Shown here one piece after another: positions 1 through 6,042 of a stretch of DNA of 10,984 bases; the first letter of the stretch is position 1, and every line of letters begins with the position of its first letter. The translations under genes were made by a program, and so were the position numbers. The stretch comes from Bryobacterales bacterium (GTDB lineage Bacteria; Acidobacteriota; Terriglobia; Bryobacterales; Bryobacteraceae): contig JAEHDI010000202.1 in NCBI GenBank assembly GCA_016880505.1, positions 1 through 10,984 of the forward strand, in the 5' to 3' direction. The notes beneath the pieces were generated by a model. The model made no database searches. It saw only the letters and a program-made list of their open reading frames with translations, and was not told the origin of the DNA.

Positions 1-851
1 TCGCGCAGCGCTCGGACTTGGTCATGGAACACGGCCGCGTGCCAGCCTCGCGGGAAGAATGAGGAATCGGTGCCGAACAGGAGACGTTGTGGCCCTGCAA
101 CGTCTAAAGCCCGGCGAAATACGTCCGCCAGACGGATCTCCGGAGCGAGGTAGCGGACCCAACTGTTGCTGCTGGAAGTGTCCAGGTAGACATTCGGACA
201 GAGGTCGCAGACCATGAGCGCTTCCCGGAGATAGCCAGCCCCGAAGTGAGGGATGACGAAGCTCAACTTCGGGTAGCGGAGGGCGACGGTGTGGAGATCG
301 ACGGGATTCGAGAACCGGAGATCGTACGCGGACTTCAATCCGAGCCGCCGGCGCACGCCTACCGTCAGCACGCCGCAGTGGACAAACACCAGCGTGCCCG
401 GACGCGCCGCTGCCTTTTCGAGAATCGCCTCAACCCGCTCATCCTGTATGGAGTAGCGGTGCATGGCCGGAAAGAGACAGACGCATCGCAGGTGGCCGCC
501 CGAGAGCGCTCGCTCGACCCGCTCCGGAGCCTCCGGCTCGCAAGGGTTCACAAGGAAATATCCGTGGAAGCGCTCCGGGAAAGCGGCCACGGCGGAGGCA
601 ACAGAGTCTTCGTCGCCGGGCAAGCTGGCGATCAGTGCCGCGCGCAACACGCCGTGACGATCGAGTTCCGCGGCCCAACGCCCGGCAAGGGCGGCGTCGT
701 CCCGCGGCGGCATTTCCCAGCCTAACTTGGAACCGATCGTCTCGACGGTGGCGTGCTCGTTCGTTTGAGCCGCAAGGAGCGTGAAAAAGCGATACGAAAA
801 GAAGTGGATGTGAGCGTCAGAAACGTCGATGTCGCCCCAGGGCGTGTTCAT
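1..851 (-). CDS. Amidohydrolase-family metal-dependent hydrolase (3' end beyond window)
   Basis: The minus-strand frame from ATG at 851 is open for 283 codons to the window edge, so the C-terminus is missing. The protein looks like the amidohydrolase-2 family of TIM-barrel metal enzymes, which includes hydrolases and ACMSD-like decarboxylases. Visible landmarks are DAHIHF near the N-terminus (H14, H16, the first metal-ligand strand), VHCG (H158), PHFGAGY (H202) and GTDSS (D262, the usual late-barrel catalytic Asp). No signal peptide or membrane segment is evident, so it is probably cytoplasmic. The start lies 9 bases after the response-regulator stop and has no clear Shine-Dalgarno sequence, so translation may be coupled to that gene. 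ATG 851 is favoured because DAHIHF should sit close to the N-terminus. The substrate cannot be told from sequence. Family assignment is fairly sure; reaction unknown. Confidence 0.82.
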   Translation of the reverse strand, partial: MNTPWGDIDVSDAHIHFFSYRFFTLLAAQTNEHATVETIGSKLGWEMPPRDDAALAGRWAAELDRHGVLRAALIASLPGDEDSVASAVAAFPERFHGYFLVNPCEPEAPERVERALSGGHLRCVCLFPAMHRYSIQDERVEAILEKAAARPGTLVFVHCGVLTVGVRRRLGLKSAYDLRFSNPVDLHTVALRYPKLSFVIPHFGAGYLREALMVCDLCPNVYLDTSSSNSWVRYLAPEIRLADVFRRALDVAGPQRLLFGTDSSFFPRGWHAAVFHDQVRALR

Positions 852-860
852 ACAATTGGG

Positions 861-1541
861 TCAACGCTCGCCTTGCTCCGGTTTCGGAAACCGCGTCAAG
901 CCGGCGGCGAGCGCCGTTTGGGTCAGGCCGGCGACGTTGTTAACACCCAGCTTCTTCATCATGCTCTTCCGATAGCTGCGGACAGTTTGCAGACCAAGGT
1001 CGAGGAGCATCGCAATTTCCTTGCTCGTCCTGCCCTCGGCGACGAGCCTCATGACCTGGAGCTCACGGGGCGTCAGGCCCTCCAGTACCGACGGTGTGGC
1101 TTTCGCATCCGGTTCGCCGCGTTGGATGCGGCTCAACAGCCGGTCTGAAACCTGAGGGCTCAGATAGGAGCCTCCCTTGGCAACAGTCCGCAAAGCGTCA
1201 AGCAGATCGCTGTCGGACGCCTTCTTCAGGACAAACGCGCGGGCGCCCGAGCGAATCGCGCTAATCACTGAATGCTCGTCGTCGTACATCGACAGAATGA
1301 TGACTTTTGTGTCCGGTAAGTAGCGAAGGATTTCCGCAGTGGCCTCAATGCCGTTAACCCCTGGAAGGCCGATGTCCATAAGAATGACGTCCGGGCGGGT
1401 TTTCCTGGCGACCTGGACAGCGTCGGTTCCGTTTTCGGCCTCTCCGACGACTTCGAATTCACCACCAGTATGCTCGAGGATCGCCTTGATCCCATCGCGC
1501 ATGATCTTGTGGTCGTCGACGAGCAGGATCTGGAAGGGCAT
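861..1541 (-). CDS. NarL/FixJ-type response regulator (REC + LuxR HTH)
   Basis: This 226-residue protein has the standard two-domain layout. The receiver domain (about 1-120) carries the acidic pair D9-D10 in LVDDHK, the phospho-acceptor D56 in ILMDIGLPG, the switch Ser S84 in IILSMYD, and the conserved Lys at 106 (FVLKK). The LuxR/GerE helix-turn-helix spans about 155-215 (LTPRELQVMRLVAEG, KEIA, then TVRSYRKSMMKKLGV). It should be phosphorylated by the kinase encoded immediately upstream and bind DNA as a dimer. Start ATG 1541 is supported by a GGAG Shine-Dalgarno 7-8 bases upstream. Spacing to the kinase gene is 36 bases, and a hairpin-forming inverted repeat fills most of it. Target genes cannot be inferred; the adjacent amidohydrolase is simply the next gene in the same direction. 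Confidence 0.95.
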   Translation of the reverse strand: MPFQILLVDDHKIMRDGIKAILEHTGGEFEVVGEAENGTDAVQVARKTRPDVILMDIGLPGVNGIEATAEILRYLPDTKVIILSMYDDEHSVISAIRSGARAFVLKKASDSDLLDALRTVAKGGSYLSPQVSDRLLSRIQRGEPDAKATPSVLEGLTPRELQVMRLVAEGRTSKEIAMLLDLGLQTVRSYRKSMMKKLGVNNVAGLTQTALAAGLTRFPKPEQGER

Positions 1542-1551
1542 GTCACTTCTC

Positions 1552-1573
1552 CGCCGGCAAACACCGGCCGGCG
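1552..1573 (-). promoter_or_regulatory. Inverted repeat between kinase and regulator genes
   Basis: CGCCGGC (1552-1558) and GCCGGCG (1567-1573) form a 7-bp all-GC stem with an 8-base loop. In the minus-strand transcript the hairpin lies just after the kinase stop and its 3' arm abuts the GGAG ribosome-binding site of the response regulator. There is no following U-tract, so an intrinsic terminator is unlikely. A role in setting kinase:regulator ratio is inference only. Confidence 0.4.
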
Positions 1574-1577
1574 AGCC

Positions 1578-2279
1578 TCACGGTTTCTTGGCCGCCCCCG
1601 CGGCCTCCCGTCGCGAACGTGACGACGGATACACTGCTCTCACAATCGTACCCTTTCCAGGCTCGCTCGTGACGGAGAAATCGATATCCGCCTGGCTGGC
1701 ATAGTACTGCATCATGAGCAGACCGAGGCCCGGAACTTTGCCTTTGAGCTCTTCAATGCGGAAGCCGATACCCTGGTCCCGCACTTCGAGTACGGTTGTT
1801 CTGGAAACGGGCTTGATCATCACCTCAATCAGCGAGGCCTCGGAATGATGGACCGCATTCTCAATTGCCTGGTGGGCGATTTTATAGAGGGCGCTGGCGA
1901 CGTCGGGCGGGAGGAGCTCCGCGAGGTCCACCATCAGCCGCAGTGTGCCGGAGTATCTCTTTCGGTAGCGGCCGATCAGCCGCTCGAGAGCGAACTGGAG
2001 GCCGGCCTTCTCAACGATGGCCGGATTCAGTTCGTAGCTTAGTTCCCGTACAAGGGAAATGGCGCGCTCCAGCAGTTTCTGGATCTCGGCGGTGCGGGCG
2101 GAGATTTCCGGAACCCGGTCCTGTAAGTCCATGCGAAGCACGTCGAGCTGGAGACCGACGGCGCTCATAACCTGGCTCACTTCGTCGTGCAAAACACGGG
2201 AGACGCGCGCCCATTCCTGTTCCTGGGCGTTCATCAGAGTGACCACCAACCGGGCTAGGGACTGTTCGTATACCGGCAT
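1578..2279 (-). CDS. Soluble sensor histidine kinase, HisKA_3/HATPase_c, NarL partner
   Basis: The 233-residue protein resembles the catalytic half of NreB/DegS/LiaS-type kinases. The dimerisation/phospho-acceptor segment is at about 20-85, with H31 in SRVLHDEVSQ as the probable phosphorylated His. The ATP-binding domain covers about 120-218: N-box QAIENAVHH (N141), G1 box DQGIGF (D168) and G2 box PGLGLLMM (184-190), followed by SEPGKGTIVRAVYP. There is no transmembrane segment and no PAS, GAF or other sensor domain: only about 20 residues precede the His region. It must take its signal from a partner protein or through that short N-terminus. ATG 2279 is the first ATG/GTG/TTG after the upstream stop, but it has no good Shine-Dalgarno. 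The frame stays open upstream to the transketolase stop at 2403. It pairs with the regulator downstream. Confidence 0.9.
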   Translation of the reverse strand: MPVYEQSLARLVVTLMNAQEQEWARVSRVLHDEVSQVMSAVGLQLDVLRMDLQDRVPEISARTAEIQKLLERAISLVRELSYELNPAIVEKAGLQFALERLIGRYRKRYSGTLRLMVDLAELLPPDVASALYKIAHQAIENAVHHSEASLIEVMIKPVSRTTVLEVRDQGIGFRIEELKGKVPGLGLLMMQYYASQADIDFSVTSEPGKGTIVRAVYPSSRSRREAAGAAKKP

Positions 2280-2402
2280 GGAATCGTGTGTTAATTCCGC
2301 TAATGATGACCGATTTTCATCCTCGCCGCAAGGTAAATTGACACGGTCGGTGAACCGGGACAGCGGAATTTTACCCCTGGACGCAGTGTTGCTCCCACCG
2401 CG
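2280..2402 (-). promoter_or_regulatory. Intergenic region before kinase gene, with 9-bp inverted repeat
   Basis: This 123-base gap separates the transketolase C-subunit stop from the kinase start. It holds a perfect 9-bp inverted repeat, AATTCCGCT (2293-2301) and AGCGGAATT (2362-2370), 60 bases apart. I see no confident -35/-10 pair on the minus strand and no hairpin plus U-tract terminator, so I cannot say whether the kinase gene has its own promoter or is read through from the transketolase genes. Confidence 0.3.
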
Positions 2403-3371
2403 TCAATGCTGCTTACGCCGGAAAACGCGGTAGGCGGCGGCAATCACATCGCGTGCGACGAGGCCGTATTTGTCAAGTAGTTGATCCGGCGGCCCGGATT
2501 CGGCGTACGTGTTTTGGATGCCGACGAATTCCATCGGGCACGGCTGCGTCTCTACGACGGCCTGGGCGACACGCACGCCGAGTCCGCTGTCAACGAGGTG
2601 CTCCTCGGCGACAACGATCGCCCCCGTCTCAGAGGCGGCGCGGCGTATGGCTTCGACGTCGAGCGGCTTGATGGTGTGGATGTCGACGACTCGCGCCGAG
2701 ATCCCCTCCGTCTCCAGATGTTCCTGGGCTCGAATCGCCTCGGCCACCATCAACCCGGTGGCGATGATGGTCAAGTCGGATCCGTTAATGAGCTCGACGG
2801 CCTTTCCGATTTCGAACGGCTGGCCGGGCTGGTAGACGACAGGTACCTTAGGCCGTCCCGCGCGGATGTATACGGGGCCGAAATGGGCCGCGGCCTGCCG
2901 GACGAGTGCGGCCATGGCGACCTCGTCCGCCGGGGAAAGAACGGTGAACCCCGGCAGCGAGCAGGCTAGACTCAGGTCCTCGACGCTCATTTGGGAGGGG
3001 CCGTCCTCACCGATCGAGATGCCGCTGTGCGTGCCGACAATCTTCACGTTGAAGTTGGGGTACGCGACAACGACCCGCATCTGCTCGAATCCTTTGTTCA
3101 CCACGAAACAGGCGAAACTCGCCGCGAACGGGATCTTGCCCGCCGCCGCCAGGCCGGCGGAGATGCCGACCATGTTCGATTCGGCGATGCCGCAAGAGAA
3201 GAATCGGTCCGGAAACTCCTTCGCGAAAAAGTGGGTCATGGTGGACTTGGAGAGGTCCGCGTCCACTGCCACGACGTCCTTGTTCTCGCGTCCGAGCGCC
3301 ACCAGAGCCTTGCCGAAGGCCTCCCGGGTGGCCATGCCCATCTTCAGTTCGAACTTCGTTCTGGTGGCCAT
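2403..3371 (-). CDS. Transketolase, C-terminal (pyrimidine-binding) subunit
   Basis: The 322-residue protein matches the second half of transketolase and the E1-beta-like part of TPP enzymes. It contains the pyrimidine-binding domain (about 11-170) and the C-terminal domain (about 190-315). Catalytic Glu64 lies in CGIAESNM, the residue that activates the TPP aminopyrimidine ring. Other landmarks are THSGISIGEDGPSQMSVED (114-132) and HTIKPLD (232-238). With the N-terminal subunit it should form the enzyme that moves two-carbon ketol units between sugar phosphates in the non-oxidative pentose phosphate pathway. The start overlaps the previous stop as TAATG, with AAGGAG eight bases upstream, so the two subunits are translationally coupled and likely made in equal amounts. 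DXS-like function is less likely given the partner's transketolase features. Confidence 0.95.
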   Translation of the reverse strand: MATRTKFELKMGMATREAFGKALVALGRENKDVVAVDADLSKSTMTHFFAKEFPDRFFSCGIAESNMVGISAGLAAAGKIPFAASFACFVVNKGFEQMRVVVAYPNFNVKIVGTHSGISIGEDGPSQMSVEDLSLACSLPGFTVLSPADEVAMAALVRQAAAHFGPVYIRAGRPKVPVVYQPGQPFEIGKAVELINGSDLTIIATGLMVAEAIRAQEHLETEGISARVVDIHTIKPLDVEAIRRAASETGAIVVAEEHLVDSGLGVRVAQAVVETQPCPMEFVGIQNTYAESGPPDQLLDKYGLVARDVIAAAYRVFRRKQH

Positions 3372-4192
3372 TATTGCAGCTCCTTCAGCGCCACTTGCAC
3401 TTCGTCTGGCGTCGGCGCGACTCCGTGGAACTTCGGATTGTTCTCCATGAAAGAGACACCTTTGCCCTTAACGGTGTGGGCGATGATCGCGACTGGCTTG
3501 CCTTTGATAGCTTCGGCCTCCGCGAAAGCCGCCTGTAGCGCGGGAATATTGTGTCCGTCAAGCTCGATCACATGCCAGCCGAACGACTGCCATTTGGGGA
3601 CGAGCGGCTCGACTTCCATGATGTCCTTGACCCAGCCGTCGAGCTGGATCCTGTTGTAGTCCACGATCGCCACCACATTATCGACTTTGTGATAGGCGCC
3701 GAACATGGCCGTTTCCCAAATCTGCCCCTCCTGGATTTCACCGTCTCCCAGGACCACGTAGGTCCGCCACGGCTTACCGTCCAGGCGGGCTGCGCAGCCC
3801 ATACCGAGGGCTAGTGAGAGACCCTGGCCGAGAGAGCCGGTCGAGGCTTCGAGGGCCGGGATGAACCGCTTGTCTGGATGTCCCTGATAGGGCGAGCCCA
3901 GCTTACGAAGCGTTTTTAACTGGTCGACCGGGGTGTAGCCGCATTCGGCCATGACGGCATACAGCACGGGGCAGCCGTGGCCCTTGGAAAGGATAAAACG
4001 ATCACGGTCAGGCCATTGCGGATTGGCGGGATCGTGCTTCATGATGTCGAAAAAGAGCGTGACAAGAATCTCGACGGCGGACAATGATCCGCCAGGGTGT
4101 CCGGACTTCGCGGCGCCGGTCATCTCGATGATGTGACGGCGGACGCGCTTGCACATTTCCTGCAGTTCTTCCAGGTTTTTCTTGAGTTTCAT
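3371..4192 (-). CDS. Transketolase, N-terminal (TPP pyrophosphate-binding) subunit
   Basis: The 273-residue protein is the first half of transketolase. It carries the TPP/Mg motif GDGEIQEG beginning near residue 149 and ending at the Asn of VDYNR near 180 (numbered from ATG 4192). It also has the substrate/cofactor His motifs SGHPGGSL and SKGHG, plus TGSLGQGLS. It needs the C-subunit, encoded next, to be active, as in split transketolases of archaea and many bacteria. Two starts are possible: ATG 4192 (beginning MKLKKNL) or GTG 4201, three codons earlier. ATG is preferred, with only a weak GGGA just upstream. The gene is divergent from the ACT-domain gene across 47 bases, which contain a palindromic -10-like element. 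Confidence 0.94.
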   Translation of the reverse strand: MKLKKNLEELQEMCKRVRRHIIEMTGAAKSGHPGGSLSAVEILVTLFFDIMKHDPANPQWPDRDRFILSKGHGCPVLYAVMAECGYTPVDQLKTLRKLGSPYQGHPDKRFIPALEASTGSLGQGLSLALGMGCAARLDGKPWRTYVVLGDGEIQEGQIWETAMFGAYHKVDNVVAIVDYNRIQLDGWVKDIMEVEPLVPKWQSFGWHVIELDGHNIPALQAAFAEAEAIKGKPVAIIAHTVKGKGVSFMENNPKFHGVAPTPDEVQVALKELQ

Positions 4193-4212
4193 GGTTCCCA
4201 CTACAAGCTTTC

Positions 4213-4222
4213 AATGTAACAT
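4213..4222. promoter_or_regulatory. Palindromic -10-like element shared by divergent transketolase and ACT genes
   Basis: ATGTAACAT (4214-4222) is a palindrome around a central A. It gives TAACAT on the plus strand, 17 bases before the ACT ATG, and TACATT on the minus strand, about 20 bases before the transketolase ATG 4192. Both distances suit a -10 hexamer with a short leader. No consensus -35 is present on either side. Overlapping divergent promoters are inferred, not shown. Confidence 0.35.
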
Positions 4223-4239
4223 AGGGGGCGGAGGCGACC

Positions 4240-4656
4240 ATGGCCGTTGAAATTCGAAAAATCGAGTACTATTATGCGATCGTTCCCGACAAACCGGGCG
4301 AGGGAGCCCGGATCCTCTCAGCCCTCCACCAGGCCGGCATCAACCTGATCGGCTTCTCCGGATTTCCCGCTGGCGCGCGGAAAGCACAGCTCGATTTCCT
4401 GCCCGAGGACAGTGCGGCATTCGCCAAGGCCGCCCGCAACGCCGGCTTGAAACTGAGCAAGAAGAAGGCCGGACTGCTGATCCAGGGGGAGGACCAGCCG
4501 GGAGCCGGTGCCGAGATTTTCGGCAAGCTGGCCGCCGCCGGGGTCAACGTCACCTCGCTGCAGGCCGTTTCCGCGGGCGCCGGCCGTTTCGGCGGCATGC
4601 TCTGGGTCAAAGCGGCCGACATGCGGAAAGCCGTCAAGGCCCTCGGCGCGGCATAA
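4240..4656 (+). CDS. Small tandem ACT-domain protein
   Basis: The 138-residue protein consists of two ACT-like repeats: about 10-67 (YAIVPDKPGEGARILSALHQAGINL) and 76-136 (GLLIQGEDQPGAGAEIFGKLAAAGVNV). Each shows the strand-D-x-PG-helix-G-(I/V)-N-strand pattern typical of ACT folds, which bind amino acids or other small ligands. There is no enzyme domain attached, so it is probably a free-standing ligand-binding or regulatory protein; partner and ligand are unknown. The start is supported by GGAGG five bases before ATG 4240. Its stop lies 12 bases from the hemB stop on the opposite strand, leaving no room for a normal bidirectional terminator. Nothing in context ties it firmly to transketolase or heme synthesis. 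Confidence 0.88.
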   Translation: MAVEIRKIEYYYAIVPDKPGEGARILSALHQAGINLIGFSGFPAGARKAQLDFLPEDSAAFAKAARNAGLKLSKKKAGLLIQGEDQPGAGAEIFGKLAAAGVNVTSLQAVSAGAGRFGGMLWVKAADMRKAVKALGAA

Positions 4657-4668
4657 GAGCCGGAACCG

Positions 4669-5637
4669 TCAGAGCAGCCTGGCGGCGTCTTTGGCGAAAT
4701 ACGTCAGGATGATATCGGCGCCGGCGCGGCGGATCGAGGTCAGGGTCTCCATGATCGCGCGTTCCCGGTCGAGCCAGCCGTTGCGGGCGGCGGCGACGAT
4801 CATGCTGAACTCGCCGCTCACCTGGTAGGCGGCGACAGGGACGGGGAAGCGGTCCCGGGCCTGGCGGATCAGGTCGAGGTACGGCATGGCCGGCTTGACC
4901 ATGATCATGTCGGCGCCCTCCTCGAGGTCGAGTTCGATCTCGCGCATGGCTTCGCGTCCGTTTGCCGGATCCATCTGGTAGCTGCGGCGGTCTCCAAATT
5001 GAGGCGCCGACTCGGCCGCTTCGCGAAACGGTCCGTAGAATACCGACGCGAACTTCGCCGCGTAAGCGAGGATGGGAACGCCAGGGAAGCCGCTCGCATC
5101 GAGCGTCCGGCGGATGGCGGCCACGCGGCCGTCCATCATGTCCGAGGGAGCGACGATGTCGGCGCCGGCACGGGCATGAGAGACGGCGGAGGCGGCCAGC
5201 CACTCGAGAGTGGCGTCGTTGTCCACATCGCCGTTCACGATCTTCCCGCAGTGCCCGTGGCTCGTGTACTCGCAGTTGCAGACGTCCGTCAGCACCAGCA
5301 GCCCCGGTACATCGCGCTTGATGGCGCGAACAGCCCGTTGGACGATGCCGTCCTCCGCATAGGCGCCCGAGGCGGTCTCATCCTTGGTCTCAGGGATGCC
5401 GAACAGAATTACGCCGCCAATGCCGAGCGAACGGATCTCCGCGCACTCCTTGACCATCTCGTCCACGGACATCTGGTAGTTGCCGGGCATGGCGCCGATC
5501 TCGCGCCGCACGCCCTCGCCTGGACAGGCGAACAGCGGGAGGATAAACTGCGACGGTGTCAGCCGGGTTTCCCGCACCAGATCCCGAAGCGACGCGGTAG
5601 CGCGGAGCCGGCGCATGCGATGAACGGGGAATGCCAT
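4669..5637 (-). CDS. hemB: Porphobilinogen synthase (delta-aminolevulinic acid dehydratase)
   Basis: The 322-residue protein joins two 5-aminolevulinate molecules into porphobilinogen, the second committed step of heme/tetrapyrrole synthesis in the cytoplasm. Both Schiff-base lysines are visible: K195 in AYAAKFAS and K248 in MIMVKPA. The zinc-type active-site loop is present with three cysteines (C120, C122, C130 in DVCNCEYTSHGHCG), so this is a Zn-dependent rather than Mg-only HemB. GDRRSYQMDP (215-224) and YQVSGE (271-276) are also typical. Length matches the family (about 320-330). The frame is open far upstream across the acyP region, but homology begins at ATG 5637; M8 (5616) is a less likely alternative. 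There is no Shine-Dalgarno, and a TACAAT hexamer ends 8 bases before the ATG. Confidence 0.97.
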   Translation of the reverse strand: MAFPVHRMRRLRATASLRDLVRETRLTPSQFILPLFACPGEGVRREIGAMPGNYQMSVDEMVKECAEIRSLGIGGVILFGIPETKDETASGAYAEDGIVQRAVRAIKRDVPGLLVLTDVCNCEYTSHGHCGKIVNGDVDNDATLEWLAASAVSHARAGADIVAPSDMMDGRVAAIRRTLDASGFPGVPILAYAAKFASVFYGPFREAAESAPQFGDRRSYQMDPANGREAMREIELDLEEGADMIMVKPAMPYLDLIRQARDRFPVPVAAYQVSGEFSMIVAAARNGWLDRERAIMETLTSIRRAGADIILTYFAKDAARLL

Positions 5638-5645
5638 ATCCACGG

Positions 5646-5651
5646 ATTGTA
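5646..5651 (-). promoter_or_regulatory. Putative hemB -10 element, near-leaderless
   Basis: On the minus strand TACAAT is followed by eight bases and then the hemB ATG. Initiation about 6-7 bases after the hexamer would give a leader of roughly 0-3 bases. That agrees with the absence of a Shine-Dalgarno site. No consensus -35 is seen 16-18 bases upstream. Confidence 0.45.
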
Positions 5652-5673
5652 GCGCGGCGCAGTCATGGGGGCC

Positions 5674-5682
5674 TGCTACGAT
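5674..5682 (+). promoter_or_regulatory. Putative acyP extended -10 element, very short leader
   Basis: TGCTACGAT has the extended -10 form TGnTAnnnT. Its end lies 11 bases before the acyP ATG, so the predicted leader is about 4-6 bases. No Shine-Dalgarno precedes the gene and no -35 consensus is visible. It faces away from the hemB -10, with 25 bases between the two hexamers. Confidence 0.45.
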
Positions 5683-5693
5683 AAGCGGTGACC

Positions 5694-5984
5694 ATGGGCA
5701 GGCCGAAAGACGCCAGCGCGGTGGCGCGCCGCTACCTGGTGCGCGGGCGGGTGCAGGGGGTAGGTTACCGGTACTTCGTCGAGCGTGCCGCCTATGAGCT
5801 CGGGGTGACTGGTTATGCGCGAAACCTCGAAGACGGGCGTGTCGAGGTCTACGCCGTGGGTCCGCCGGACCGCCTTTCCGCGCTTGCGGGTTTCCTGTGG
5901 AAGGGCCCGCACCTTTCAAACGTCCGGGGCGTCGAAGAACTGGATGCGCCGCTCCAGAAATACGCCGGATTTCACATCGAGTAA
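5694..5984 (+). CDS. acyP: Acylphosphatase
   Basis: The 96-residue protein hydrolyses the carboxyl-phosphate bond of acyl phosphates. It has the family signature RGRVQGVGYRYF (18-28) with catalytic Arg R26, and GYARNLEDGRVEV with catalytic Asn N44. The end, KYAGFHIE, resembles the usual C-terminal strand. Length is normal for this single-domain family (about 90-100). ATG 5694 is chosen over an in-frame GTG at 5688 because the likely transcription start falls at about 5688-5690 and neither start has a Shine-Dalgarno. It is transcribed divergently from hemB and lies 58 bases before apt. Confidence 0.95.
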   Translation: MGRPKDASAVARRYLVRGRVQGVGYRYFVERAAYELGVTGYARNLEDGRVEVYAVGPPDRLSALAGFLWKGPHLSNVRGVEELDAPLQKYAGFHIE

Positions 5985-6006
5985 CCCCGGCATCGTGAGC
6001 GCCGGA

Positions 6007-6015
6007 TGCTACAAT
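6007..6015 (+). promoter_or_regulatory. Putative apt promoter, extended -10 TGCTACAAT
   Basis: TG (6007-6008) plus TACAAT (6010-6015) is a near-ideal extended -10. The apt ATG is 27 bases downstream, giving a predicted leader of about 20 bases. A 5-bp inverted repeat, CCGGC (5987-5991) and GCCGG (6001-6005), sits immediately upstream where a -35 would be. It could be the end of acyP transcription or an operator. No -35 consensus is seen. Confidence 0.5.
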
Positions 6016-6042
6016 ACTTTGTTCCCGCGAACGATCAGACCG

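Noticed and set aside
246..725. Plus-strand open frame of 159 codons
   Set aside because: It is antisense to the amidohydrolase frame, which has clear metal-ligand motifs; the translation shows no recognisable domain and no ribosome-binding site.
851..856. TACAAT on the plus strand at the amidohydrolase start
   Set aside because: It would drive antisense transcription into the response-regulator gene, with no plus-strand gene to serve.
2338..2366. TTGACA on the plus strand in the kinase upstream gap
   Set aside because: It is a perfect -35 hexamer, but the sequence 17 bases on (CAGCGG) is not a -10, and no plus-strand gene follows.
2280..2402. Possible readthrough fusion of transketolase C-subunit and kinase
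   Set aside because: They share a frame with no intervening stop, but 41 stop-free codons are not improbable, and the intervening residues look unlike a linker or domain.
4657..4668. Bidirectional terminator between the ACT gene and hemB
   Set aside because: Only 12 bases separate the two stops, with no hairpin plus T-run; termination, if any, is inside the genes or Rho-dependent.
5815..6042. Upstream extension of the apt frame, overlapping acyP
   Set aside because: Homology to Apt starts at ATG 6043, and the extension lies in another frame of the well-supported acyP gene and crosses the apt promoter.
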